Assembly (NCBI RefSeq): GCF_009730915.1
Contig: NC_052473.1
Coordinates: forward strand, 18,620,100 to 18,684,099
Direction of reading: 5' to 3'
Origin: Dioscorea cayenensis subsp. rotundata
Lineage: Eukaryota > Streptophyta > Magnoliopsida > Dioscoreales > Dioscoreaceae
Length of the DNA stretch: 64,000 bases
Shown piece after piece: positions 34,327 to 45,600 of this stretch. A program made the translations under genes and the position numbers. Under the pieces are notes generated by a model, which ran no database searches, had not been told where the DNA came from, and saw only the letters and a list, made by a program, of their open reading frames with translations. Positions within the stretch are counted from its first letter, which is position 1, and each line of letters opens with the position of its first letter.

Positions 34327-34903
34327 GTAACAACACAGTAAGACTATTGTTTATATTAGCAGCATGCATGATAGATAAAAATTAATAAGATAACATGCAG
34401 TTTATTATAAGCATTTTGGCATTTTGCAGATATGAAAAGTATTTAAGTCATGATTTTGATGTTATCAGTACCAAATTTCTATATATTAATCTTTCTCTGT
34501 TTTACTTGGTAATTGTTTAATTGTTTGAGTTTATTATTACCTGGATTGTGGGAAATAGTGGTGAAAAGAATACAAGAAGAAAAACAAATGAAGGATAACA
34601 TATCATGAATTTTTTCTTTTATGTATTTCTGTTTTCCCTCAATCTAAACACTGGTTACAAAAGTTTAATAATGTTTAAAAAAATAATTATAAAAAAAGAT
34701 TCAGCATGTTTTAATTAATGTTTTTCTTCTGGATTTTTCTTATTGTATTTTTGATTTGATGAGATCTATATATCATTCCATTCATTTGTGGTAGTAAACA
34801 GGGATATAATTCCAAAGAGCAGTCAAGACATTTTGGTGATTTTTTAAAATAAAATTTATACATAAATCAACTGATTTAACTTATGATTTATGATATCGTG
34901 GGC
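34327..34903. other. 3' flank of subtilase gene
   Basis: This contains the 3' untranslated region and AT-rich spacer. No gene is seen. Confidence 0.4.
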
Positions 34904-35589
34904 TAGACGTGACCATTTTGAACCGAAACTGTGGAACCGAACTGGAACTGAATCGTTAAAAACCGGAACTGGAAAAATCATAACTGTCCTAAAATCGGAA
35001 TCAGAACTTTCATATAAGGTTTGGTTTCGAAATTTTAAAACCGTGGAACCGTCGGTTCAACCCCCGTTTCAAACGTTAGTTCCAGTCGAATAAAGATTTA
35101 AAATATCAAATTAATTAATTACATATATATTATTATATTATATAAAATAATATTATGACTTATAATATCAAATAAAAAAATTACGTGGGTTTTGATTTCT
35201 TGAGAGGATATATAGGCAACTTGATATAATTGAGTTTAAGCCTTTTATTTTTTTTTTATTTCTCATATTTTACTCTTATTAGAAAATATTGTTTTGAATT
35301 ATTAATACTTTCATTTTTTTAATAAAATATTATATTAAATTAATTCTTGTATTTTTGTATTTATTTTAATTTGAAATATTGGATCATTTACTTTAAAAAA
35401 ATAGCCTGAACCGTTTGAACCGTCAAACTGGAACCGTCAAACTGGAACCGTTGAACCGAATCGCCAGAACCGGAACCGAACCGCCAAGAACCTTGCCTAA
35501 GCGGTTCGGTTCCTGTTCAAAGTTTTTTGGAACCAAAACCGGCAGTTCAGGAATCGGAATTAGAGGTTCCTGAACCGTGGTCAAGTCTA
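34904..35589. mobile_element. Non-autonomous hAT-type DNA transposon (GAACCGAACC-rich)
   Basis: The element is 686 bases long. The ends are inverted: TAGACGTGACCA at the left and TGGTCAAGTCTA at the right, one base different as inverted repeats. A target-site duplication flanks it: CGTGGGC (34897-34903) and CGTGGGGC (35590-35597), which differ by one G and fit the 8-base rule of hAT elements. Both subterminal regions are packed with 'gaaccg' and 'ccggaac' motifs. There is no transposase, so it depended on one elsewhere. Confidence 0.8.
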
Positions 35590-36007
35590 CGTGGGGCTCT
35601 TCTGTAAGGTCTTATATGTGATATTCATATTTTCAATTCATTTATGAAAATGACTTTTTAAATTATAAAAAAAAAAAAAATCATCATTTTTGGGAGTACT
35701 ATAACTTTTTCAAATATTATTTTATATATTCTCCAACATCATTATGTATACCCTGAAAATGCTAATTCAAATTGCCAATAATTTCTAAATGTTGAGCCTT
35801 GAACATATTAAAATAATTATATATATAATTACACTGGTAAGTTTCAAGATCTTTAAATAAACATTTTTTTTATTGTTGTTAATTATGATTTATTGTACTA
35901 ATTATTAAATACATTTATAGAAAAATATGTTTCACATGTGATAACAACATAATTGATACATAAATGAGTCAATGACTGAGAAGTTAACATTAAATCAATT
36001 GAATTAT

Positions 36008-36523
36008 TTACAACACTTGATATCTTGAATTATTTACAACACTTGATATTGATTGAACCGATTGGCTTGATCTCATTGACTTTTCTTCGATCGTTTCCAA
36101 CTCCGGCCTCCATCGACGAGCACCATCATCGTCTTTAACCATCTGATCAGGTTTAACCGGTTCAAGCCGAGTCAAACCATGCTTGGTGACACCCGGGCCA
36201 TGTTTTCGAGCCAACTCAGTGAGCCGAGTCACAAGTGAAAGTATATCAAGAGGTGAAGCATTTGATTGCATAACAGAGTGGGGTAATAGAAAATAAAGCC
36301 GACCCGGTTCGAGCCGGTCCTCGAACCGAATCGGGCTTGAACCCAAAATTAGAAGCTGAGCCGAAGAGCAGAGCAAGTACTTAGGTGGCTTCCCAGTGAT
36401 CTCACCGGCGGTGACCGGAGTCTCAAAGTCTTCTATTAAGCCGTTAATGTGCACCACTCTCACATAATTGAACTCTGTTTGTGAATACTGAGAACTTGGC
36501 CATGATAAGCTACAACAATCCAT
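36008..36523 (-). CDS. PADRE (DUF4228) domain protein
   Basis: This single-exon gene codes for 171 residues (ATG 36523, stop 36008). It has the family layout: an N-terminal stretch VRVVHINGLIEDFETPVTAGEI, then GKPPKYLLCSSAQLL, then a RFEDRLEPGRLYFLLPHSV motif (about 65-85), followed by a disordered tail rich in charged residues and serine. Members respond to pathogens and abiotic stress; the molecular activity is not known. A TATA box lies about 60 bases upstream. The usual start of the family is M-G-N with a myristoylation glycine; here it reads MDCCSLSWP, with two cysteines that could be palmitoylated instead. Confidence 0.87.
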   Translation of the reverse strand: MDCCSLSWPSSQYSQTEFNYVRVVHINGLIEDFETPVTAGEITGKPPKYLLCSSAQLLILGSSPIRFEDRLEPGRLYFLLPHSVMQSNASPLDILSLVTRLTELARKHGPGVTKHGLTRLEPVKPDQMVKDDDGARRWRPELETIEEKSMRSSQSVQSISSVVNNSRYQVL

Positions 36524-36581
36524 TGTTTTAGAGATAAAGAAAGAGGATTAGAAGGGTTGGGAAGTTGATTAAGGGTGTGGT

Positions 36582-36593
36582 TTATATATATAG
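36582..36593 (-). promoter_or_regulatory. TATA box of the PADRE gene
   Basis: The minus strand reads TATATATATAAA about 60 bases before ATG 36523, a normal spacing for a plant core promoter with a short leader. Confidence 0.6.
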
Positions 36594-37033
36594 AGAAAGA
36601 TGGATTAATATTTAATTAAATTGGTTTTAGCTAGAAGCAAGTGGCAATAATATGTGTTTTTTGTATTTATTTATTTCTTTAACAGTAAAATAGTGAACTA
36701 GTTTTTAAGAATTTGACTAACTTTTCATGCTAGAAAATGTAGGTTTTGTATTATTTGATGTTGTTTTAGTTAAATGTGATGGCCGGCTAATTCAAGAGCA
36801 TGATATAGAGAAAACTTTAGAATTATATTTTTTGTTTTTTTTATATTAAATAAAAAAGATAATTTTTGCATTTTATTCGTTTGGAATAAAAGAATTAAAT
36901 TGGTAGATGTAAAAGGACGGCCCTAATCGAGTCAGAGGATATGAATGTATTATTTATTTATATGGTAAAAAAAAGGATGGGTCTTTATCTTTTTAATTCT
37001 TGATGAAATCCTAAACACCAAAGATATTAGTAC

Positions 37034-37672
37034 CAGTGTTTTCAGATCCGGACCGGACCAGACGGACTGGGTTGACCCGGACCCGGCCTTAAAATCGGTC
37101 CGGTTCAATATATAAAACCGGATTTTGATAAAACCGGGGTTGAACCGGCAACCAGGGCGATCGAACCGGTGACCCGGTGACCCAGCCGGGTCATCAACCC
37201 GGGTTTGCACCAATTTTTTTTTTAATTCTTATTTTATTTTTATAATATATTAATGTTTGGGGGTTATAATGTAAAATTATAAAACTAAAGAAGGGAGAGA
37301 CCAAGAGAATATTTTTATTTTAATTTTTTAATGAATTTTTTTAGTTGTGTATTTCTTTGTGAATATTTTTATGCTTCTCAATTAATTTTATATTAGTTTA
37401 TTATTATGTTATTGGGTGTATTTTACATTTTTAATGTGGTGTACTTCAATATTTATTTATATAAAATACTCACTTAAATTTTTAAAAATCATATTTTTTA
37501 TTTTTTATTTTATTTTTTATTCTTCAATATTTAATTTTTTAATTATATATAACTAAAAATTATATTATTTTTAATAAAAATTATTGACCCCGGTTCAACC
37601 CGGTTGAACCCCTCCATCCCTGACCCCTATCTTTCTCCGGGTCGATGGCCGGTCCGGGTCTGAAAACCTTAA
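37034..37672. mobile_element. Non-autonomous hAT-type element (CCGGACCGG ends)
   Basis: The ends are inverted repeats: left GTTTTCAGATCCGGACCGG, right the reverse complement of GTTTTCAGACCCGGACCGG (37645-37668). The GC-rich ends enclose a very AT-rich centre, and ACCCGG/CCGGTT motifs are repeated inside both ends. TTAGTAC lies directly left of the element, and the same word occurs about 10 bases to the right of the inverted repeat (37682-37689), so the true right end may be slightly further out. No transposase is present. Confidence 0.7.
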
Positions 37673-37689
37673 ATCAATTTTTTTAGTAC

Positions 37690-39120
37690 TAGGGTTGGGA
37701 ATACAACAGTTGGTGATCACAAACAATTTTTTATAGTTCATTTTGTTGAAACTACTCCCTCCGTTGTTCTTTACTTGTCACTTATTATAGTTTTTTTTTT
37801 TACTTGTCATATTAAAAATTTTGTACAGTATTAAATAATTTTTTTTAAATTATAAAATAAAAAATATGTGTATTTAAGGTAGTATATTAACCTTAAATCA
37901 ATTAAATACATATAAATAAGGTACATACAAACAGGGTCATGTAATTCCCTTCTCGTCCTTCAACCTCATTAGATAGCTAATGCTATATATATATATATAT
38001 AGTCATATATTTTTGTAAAAAAAAATTATATATATATAGTCATACATAGAAGAAGATGAGTCATAAAATTAGTACCATTTCTATGATGATAACAAAGAGA
38101 ATCACTGAAAAAAAAAATTCTCTTTTGCATAACAGAGGAACAAACAACACAACAAAACCACTAAAAGTAGGATAGGACAAGCCACAAAATAAAACAGTTA
38201 GGAGAGAGAAACTCCTCCTAGACCAAACAGCACATCAAGAGCAACAATTAGTCAGAGAAATTATCATGCACATTAGGAACAAGCTTCTCACTGAAAAATA
38301 GACCTAAGAACTATATAAAGCGTCTGACCGCGAAATCATTGTGCACGTAAACAACTTTCCTTCTTTCTCACCAGCATTAGACATACTAAACACCTTTATA
38401 TTATATATATATATATATAATATAAAGCCTTGATGTGAAAAGATAGCAAAATGGCACTTTAGCCAGCTCATTTCTCTTTAGTTTTTTTTTTTTAAGTTTT
38501 GTTGAATCCCGCCGGACACCATGGAGAACTGAGTTGGTTAAACTGTTAAAGTGGGCTGGCCTTTTTTGGGGTAAAGAGAGCATTATTCTAAGAAAGAGAT
38601 GGATTTACATGTAATTGATGGATGTAACCAAAAGCAAGTGCATATAGAACCATTTTATAATCTAGCGGTGCTCCCTTTGACAATGAGTGGGTAGACATAA
38701 ATTCTATAGTGTATTATTCACATATTGTTTATTGAGATCAAATACTGTATTCTCAGTATTTGATAAATTGAGGATAAACCTTTTATAAGAGGAGCTATAT
38801 TTTTATCTATGTAGAATTTTATGATAAGAGGATTTATCATTGTGGAGATATGGTTTTTGATATATTATTTTGGATGTATGTGGTAGGTATTCATTACCCT
38901 ATGTATTAATTAATCTCATATGGTAAATCTCCAGGGAGTTGTTAAGTCATTATAACTGATATATCTCTACGCTTGCCTGCTCTTTTAATATCCTTAAATA
39001 GAGGGGGCTTGTGGTCTATTTGTTAAAAAACGAAGCACATAGATGCACATAGTAACTAAATGTGGGATAATAAGTTACTTTAATAATAAGTATTACAAGT
39101 AGGGGTAAGGAAGCGAACAA

Positions 39121-39158
<38 letters not shown>

Positions 39159-39708
39159 TAGAAAAGAGATATGCATGTACCAAAATATCAATGGTGATTG
39201 GAGGAGAATATGGACAGATGGTCACTTGCTCAACTAGCTCGCCGGAGAAAACATTCCTCCTTTTAGTACTAACACTATAATAATAAAAATGAAATCAACT
39301 ATTTTCTTTATAAAAAAAAAATGGTGGGATGTGAAATTAGTTGTGGATGGCCAAATTTAATTAACTTGAATCAGATATAACTCAGGTTATTTATTGTTTT
39401 AATTACATGGATGCAAGTTAAATTAAAAAAAAACTTCAATTTCTAGTTGGATGGATTTGGACAATATTAATTAATTACCTTAAAAAAATCAATTACATAC
39501 ACATACAAAGACTAGTTTCCAAACTAACATTGGATTATTCAACATATCTAGTCCATTACATATACACACATATACAAACAGGGTCATGGTGCTCATTACA
39601 AAGCCAATACAAGTCAAACTCTAATCACTGCTTGCACATCAAACAAGATACAAAATATATATATATATATATATACAACACATCTTCTATATAGTTGTCC
39701 ATAAGTAA
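37690..39708. other. Intergenic AT-rich spacer
   Basis: I see only microsatellites (TA at 37985-38001, 38402-38421, 39125-39154 and 39656-39675) and no gene. Sequence around 38130-38400 has a more even base mix but no usable open frame. Confidence 0.4.
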
Positions 39709-39840
39709 AAGATCTATGAACATCCAATTATCAGCCGTTGAATTTGTAATTACTGTAAATATTGCTATAATAACTACTGTTTATCAATATTGGCCGTTAA
39801 ATTTTAATCCAATGATTAATAATGGACGTCTATAGATTTT
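39709..39840. mobile_element. Small MITE with imperfect inverted ends
   Basis: The left end AAGATCTATGAACATCCA is matched by the reverse complement of the right end, AAAATCTATAGACGTCCA, with four differences. Inside are 'gccgttgaat' and 'ggccgttaaa' words, again in opposite relation. Length is 132 bases. It ends one base before the stop codon of the small peptide gene. Confidence 0.6.
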
Positions 39841-40032
39841 TTATTTATGTAGAAGACGCGGTCCCGATGGAGTAATGAAGTTGTGATGGCAAAGGGACGG
39901 TCCTGATGGAGTCACGTGGCCCTTCATATTAGGCTGGATTTGCTCCCCAGTGAAGGTGAAGATGAAGAAGATGATGATTCCCATGATGACAATGAGGACC
40001 AGTACTGAAACATTTCTTTCTCCTTTCTTCAT
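39841..40032 (-). CDS. Candidate small secreted peptide with two PSGP motifs (CLE/IDA/PIP-like)
   Basis: The frame codes for 63 residues (ATG 40032). Residues about 10-29 form a strong hydrophobic signal (VLVLIVIMGIIIFFIFTFTG). The short remainder contains HVTPSGPSLCHHN and, directly after, FITPSGPRLLHK at the C-terminus. The PSGP core with following L/H/N resembles CLE peptides (PSGPNPLHN type) and also IDA/PIP peptides (PPSGPS..HN type); I cannot decide between them. A TATAAAAGG box lies about 50 bases upstream of the ATG. The DNA coding for the two motifs is itself repeated (CGGTCC.GATGGAGT), so the second arose by duplication. It is short and could be chance; the combined signal peptide, motif and TATA box raise confidence. 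The stop codon abuts a MITE, so the last residues may have been altered. Confidence 0.5.
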   Translation of the reverse strand: MKKGERNVSVLVLIVIMGIIIFFIFTFTGEQIQPNMKGHVTPSGPSLCHHNFITPSGPRLLHK

Positions 40033-40081
40033 TCTCTCCTTAACTAATTTTCTTTCTGGCCATACACATTAATTATCAGTA

Positions 40082-40090
40082 CCTTTTATA
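40082..40090 (-). promoter_or_regulatory. TATA box before small peptide gene
   Basis: The minus strand reads TATAAAAGG, a near-consensus plant TATA box, 50 bases before ATG 40032. This would give a very short leader of about 20 bases. Confidence 0.5.
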
Positions 40091-40279
40091 CATATCAAGC
40101 TTTATGCGTGTGCTCACGTTAATAATAATAACAATAATAATACTAAGAAGAAGAAGAAGAAGAGAGCGTTCAAGTTGATTGCCTTCTTTTACATTAGAAC
40201 CATTGATTTAATATTATGGTAACAAGAGATCTCAGTGAATATTGTTTATTTTTGTCTTAGTTAGTATATATATATATAT

Positions 40280-40500
40280 ATATATGCACAAATCTGTGGA
40301 CGTTGCTGCAGACCGTTGAATTTTAATGCAACGGTTATGTACTTTTACATAAACAATAATACTGTACTTATGAATAGTTATAAAGTGAAAAATAGGATGT
40401 ACAGTATTTTCATCTCAACCGTTCAATCAATTTGAGTATAGTAATTGAATCAATCTCAGCCGTCCAAATTCATTTCTATAGTTAAGAATACCAAAATACA
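40280..40500. repeat. CCGTT-rich repeat related to the neighbouring MITEs
   Basis: The wording 'gaccgttgaattttaatgc', 'aaccgttcaatc' and 'cagccgtccaaatt' and the 'gtacagtatttt' word are shared with the MITEs at 39709-39840 and 40668-40896 and with 51590-51830. It looks like an older copy of the same family with no clear ends. Confidence 0.45.
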
Positions 40501-40590
40501 GAGAATACCATACCAACTAGGTAACATGGTCGGTCACTGTTCATATACCAATTTGTTTCTATCTCCTCTCAACCCTTTCTCTTACTTTTA

Positions 40591-40625
40591 ATAATCTGGG
40601 GACGTTCTATGGGCGTCCTCAGATT
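40591..40625. repeat. Imperfect palindrome
   Basis: The arms TAATCTGGGGACG and CGTCCTCAGATTA are inverted with one mismatch around a 9-base centre. It resembles the palindromic end of the next MITE (GGGAC...) and may be a solo end. Confidence 0.6.
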
Positions 40626-40667
40626 ACACTTTCTCATATATATATATAGAGAGAGAGGGCCCATTGT

Positions 40668-40896
40668 CTAGGGACATCCTTAGATTTAAAATCTAAGGAT
40701 GTCCATAGTAGCCATTGGATAGTAATCCGACGGCTATTAGCATTATGAACAGTAGATACCATGTGCTACAGTATTGTACAGTAATCATGAACAGTGAAAA
40801 ATTGTACAATATTTATATAAACAAATAACCGTTGGATGATGATTAACAGCTTAGATTTAAAATGTCCATAGATTTTAAATCTAGGGTCTTACCTAG
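40668..40896. mobile_element. MITE with palindromic terminal repeats
   Basis: The 229-base element begins CTAGGGACATCCTTAGATTT and its right end, reversed, begins CTAGGTAAGACCCTAGATTT. Each end carries AGATTTAAAATCT, so each end is itself a palindrome. Positions 40672-40704 form a 33-base perfect palindrome with a single central A. The inside holds 'gacggctattag', 'aacagtagatacc' and 'ccgttggatgat' words. No coding capacity. Confidence 0.7.
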
Positions 40897-40910
40897 ATTA
40901 TTTTTTTCCC

Positions 40911-40925
<15 letters not shown>

Positions 40926-40951
<26 letters not shown>
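40926..40951. repeat. (GT)n microsatellite
   Basis: Thirteen GT units lie directly at the left end of the next transposon, which hides any target-site duplication. Confidence 0.95.
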
Positions 40952-40952
40952 A

Positions 40953-41772
40953 GGGGGCGTTTGGTTGGATGTAGTTGAAAATGCAGTGGATTTGTATTTA
41001 CAAATCCTTGTATTTGAAAATTCAGGAGAGTCAAATCCAGGTGTTTGGGTTGGATGTATTTGTAATCTTTGAATCACAAAAATTTTTAGTATTTGGTTTT
41101 TAGAGATTTTTTTAATTTAGATTATTAATATAATATAATATATTAATTATATATTATATTATTAATATTAATTAAACTATAATCATATTTTATTTAATAT
41201 TTTATAAAAATATAATTATAGTGTAATTAATTTTATGAGTAATTAATATAATTAATATATACTTAATTTATTATAATAAAATATAATATATTAATTATTT
41301 ATCAAAATAAATAATATAATATAATATAATATATCAATCATATACTATATTACAAATATTAATTACACTATAATTATATTTTATTTAATATTTTATAAAA
41401 TATAATTATGGTATAATTAATATTATGAGTAATTAATATAATTAATATATACTTAATTTATTATAATAAAATATAATATATTAATTCTGTATTATATTAC
41501 TAATATTAATTACACTATAATTATATTTTATAAAATATTAAATATAATATAATTATAGTGTAATTAATATTATAAGTAATAAATATAATTAGTATATTAA
41601 TTACTAGATGGGATTTACTGAATGAGATTTTGAAATTCAGTCATTTTGGCCGAATTCCAAAATCCCATGACTTTTGGATTTGAAAATACAAAGGAGATTG
41701 AAATCCATTGAAACAAACAAATGATTTCTCAAATCCAAATATTTTCAAATCCGGCCAAACAAACAACCCCTA
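40953..41772. mobile_element. Non-autonomous DNA transposon with GGGGCGTTTGG end and duplicated core
   Basis: The left end GGGGGCGTTTGGTTGGATG and the reversed right end TAGGGGTTGTTTGTTTGG are similar, and the subterminal parts continue to match (GAAAATGCAGTGGATTTG against GAAAATATTTGGATTTG). This wording is typical of hAT/PIF-like non-autonomous elements of plants. The core (41110-41600) is almost pure A/T and contains three partial repeats of a unit around 'taattaatataattaatata' and 'actataattatatttta'. No coding capacity. Confidence 0.65.
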
Positions 41773-42072
41773 AAAGCATGCGAGGAACTTTATGAGTGGG
41801 AGTGAATGGTACTTGCACATGCCACTGACTCATACAGAAGAAATTTTTTTTTAAATTTTTATAAATAATGTTTCCGGTTAAAATCTATGGAAGTCAAGCT
41901 TCCCAGCCAGCATGAATGTATGCTATGATGTGATGATAAGGTTATTTTATTTATTTTATTATTTATTTATTTTGGCCTACCAAACTGAAAATGAGGTATA
42001 TATCAAGCACTATTAATGGCTTGCAATTCCTCCCACCAAACATTCACATACATCTACAAAACTTCACCCATG

Positions 42073-42112
<40 letters not shown>

Positions 42113-42618
42113 TCTTTTTTTTTATTAAAACGAGTAAAAAAAAAAAATACCACATTCATAATCATGTAATGTTTTTGGTCTTTGTATTTTTATTTTTAAT
42201 TTTAATTTCATTCTGTCTAAACATTACTTACAGAAAGCAATCACATGATTTCCTTGTATTTCTACAAAACATGATGCTGTTTTACAGTCAAATTAGAGAC
42301 TAACAAAAACTGCTTTTTGGAAAGCAGAAACCTCCAAATGAACTATAAAAAGAAAAAAAATTAAAATTAAAAAAAAAAAGAGAAAAGAATCATACATAAA
42401 TCACATGGAAGCATCTTCTGAGACTTGGAAATCTTGATAAACTGCTTGATCTCCTCCTCCCCCTTCCAAAACAATAAAGACATACATATTTGCATCAGAG
42501 AGGACTACAAATGTGTGAACTTTGTGAACTTTGCAATTTACTAGATTCCGACAAAAATAAGAATCAGAAGATGAGAGGAAGCAACTGGTACTATTGACCA
42601 AAGAATAACTTAGTCGTT
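41773..42618. other. Spacer and 3' flank of the GT14 gene
   Basis: A TTA microsatellite lies at 42075-42110. The 42400-42618 part is probably the 3' untranslated region of the minus-strand gene. No separate gene is supported. Confidence 0.5.
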
Positions 42619-45600
42619 TTAAATCAATGTAAAGTTCGAGAATAAATGCATCAAACTATCAAGAGCTTCGGGGTAGAATTTCCTAGCAAATAAATAACAT
42701 GGTCTTTTCATTCCGTTCCACAGGCACGGGTCTCGCCGTTCTTGTTTCTGCACAAGCAAAGGAGAGTTCCGGTTATGACTAATGCATTCATGTTAATTGA
42801 ATTTCCATCTTAGAAGCATTATTTATATGCCTACACTTCTAAAAAAAGGACAACAATGTGTTAAGGGTTTACCCTTTCATCACTTGTTATGTGGTAGCTT
42901 TCAGATATATACTGTTGACAAAGAAAGTGTCAGAATGAAAAATTTTAAAAATGAACCTTTATAAAAGAATGGAGAAAATAAGGGAGATAGCATACAGTTA
43001 TGTTCTTCAGAAGTTCATAACTGATATCCTGAGCCCTGTATGCTTTAGGATGCCACTTCCCTTCAGACCAATCCACATGTGTTATTGACCAATTTGCAAT
43101 CCCGCCAGGATCAACCATCTGAAAAGATAGAAACTCACTAATAAAATTGTGAAACCATACAGCAAACAAATATCCATTAATGAAACACTTAGGAATAAAG
43201 AATCTTATTCACGGACATGGAAAAGAGTTGGTAAATAATGCTCATCTGAGTAGCAATTTCGCCCTTCCATTCCTGGCTGTTGGAATCAAAACAAAGGAAA
43301 TTGTAATCAGTGAACAGTTCTTAAACTGAACTTCCCAATATTTTAAGCTCATATGTGTAGCATGGATTTTGCGATCAAATTGTTTCAAAACTGAAAATTA
43401 TTATACACAAGCCTTAAAATTTAGAAATCATGATCCTGCAGGCATAGATTGGTGAAGTGCTTCATCTTCTATAATATTTTTCAGATACACAATCTCTTGA
43501 AACACCAATGAGAAGGAAGTAAAAGAGATTTCAGTTAATGGTATGATAATTTCTAATAACTACTTCATAAGTGCAAATAGCCTTCAAGGAAGCAGGCAAC
43601 TAATTTTCCAGCATATAATTCTTCAATACTACAGATAAATATAGTGCATTTGCATGCTTGTTAACTAACATTGGTACAGAATTTAAATTTAGTTTACAAT
43701 GATGTAAACATAAAGTCAATGGAAAATGTGAGTCATCATTAGTCTCTGAACTTACTCTGCAGTAATGCTTGAATTTTGTGTAATACAGGTTGTCAGCCAG
43801 TATCAACAAAGCATGTTGGCGCTTAACTGAAAACCACTGAAAACATGAAACAAGATCTCTGTAAATCACATTGGTTAAACTAATATAGTGAAAAGAAACT
43901 ATCGTAATGGGCCTAGTGATACTTGCATATAAAGCAAATAGCATTGTAGATATGATGAAATTACGACATGATCAAGACATCACTGAGGCAACACAATTAC
44001 CGCAAAAAATAATATTATGGTGTTCAAATAAACAGTAAACTCAGCTGGAACCCTAGAAAGCATTCTCTTAATATGTCCCTGGCCTTGGGAAGATTATATA
44101 TATTTATATGTATTGTTAACTGCTTTTAAAAGGTTCCATCATTTGATGTAGCAGAGCACATTTTTCAACAAGAAATTAACTTAAAAATGAAATAATCACG
44201 ATGTGATATACTATGGCTCAAGTAAATATAAAGCTGTCCCTTGAGGAAAACCTAGGCCCAATACTTAGTTCTTGAATTAGAATTCCAGCCACTCTATTTT
44301 TCTGGGTCAGTCAGCCTAAACCCAGCTGCAATCCAAACTTCGGACTAAATCCAGCTTTCAGCCTCAACTGGGCAGACCCATTGACATTCCTCATTGCAAT
44401 GTAAAGAGCTAATTGTAAAAACCAAGTAAAATCTTTCATTTTAAGAATGCAAGCTCCACTGGTGCATGTAGTCATGAATTTCTTCCCAATACTATTATTG
44501 GGATAAAGAGGATTAAAACATCCAGAGCTGTTTGAAACAGAGCAAGTCAAATGCACTTCAACTTTGTTTTTTTCTTTTAACAACCGACCATATAGTTCAT
44601 AAAGACCACTTGTCCAGGTTGCACAGAAAGGCATTAAAGACCAAAGAAACTTATTTGTCTAAAATATAACCTGAGAACGCAGTACTAGGTGCATTTACAA
44701 AATAATATTAGAATCAAACGCTTCTCTAGTATAAAAATTATATATGCACACATTTTTTAAATCTTGCTTACCTGTGCACCCTTCCTAAAGTCTGATTTTT
44801 CAATTTCTGGCAACATATGCTCAGAATACCTGCCTGATCCATGTGGGCCAGGATCCTCAAAACTGAGATCAAACATCAAAATTCAAAATAGGAATGAACC
44901 ACTGATTTTCAAAACGTCAACAGAAGATCCAAAGCTAAAATGAGTTTCACTTTTAAAATATCTTTTGCCAGCAGTGAAGACTTTAATAAACAAAAACAAG
45001 TTCCCAAGAAAATTTAAATTTGCTTACCAGTCAACATAGCTGAGATTTGTTTCAATCAGGTAACTATATACATAATCAAAATTATGGAGAGGGACACAAC
45101 TGCAATGAAACAAAGGCATGCTGTTAAGACACAAATAGAGAATAGCAAAACAAACAGAAACATGAAACTACTTCACTGACCCACCTGTCAGAAAGCAGCA
45201 CAAAATGTTGATTACTGGTATCCTGAAGTGCATTTGCCAAGAGTCTCTTCTCTGCATCAACCATGGAAATTTTTCCCCAGCCCACCTGTATGCATTTCAT
45301 GATTAAAAGAAAAAAAATTCCTCACAGTGATCACTTGAAGAGAAAATGAATAACTACCTAATTGGTTGACAACAACAGGAAATGAGCAAAATAGTGAAAG
45401 CCATGGCCAAAATAGCATTCTGCTGACATAGCCTGACAATAGCAACTTACACTATAACTAAGTTTATGGTTCTCAAAGCTAGCTGTGCTTTCATTTTACT
45501 AAAAAAAATCAGTTAGAAAACACTCAAGACGAAATGCGTATAAGAGTACATCTTTAACCAAATTTATTTCCTTACGCCTCACTCTATGACTCATCCTTTC

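Noticed and set aside
42016-42303. 95-residue plus-strand frame with poly-tyrosine
   Set aside because: The tyrosine run comes from a TTA microsatellite and the rest is low complexity.
42401-42601. 66-residue minus-strand frame after the GT14 gene
   Set aside because: It lies in the probable 3' untranslated region of that gene and shows no motif.
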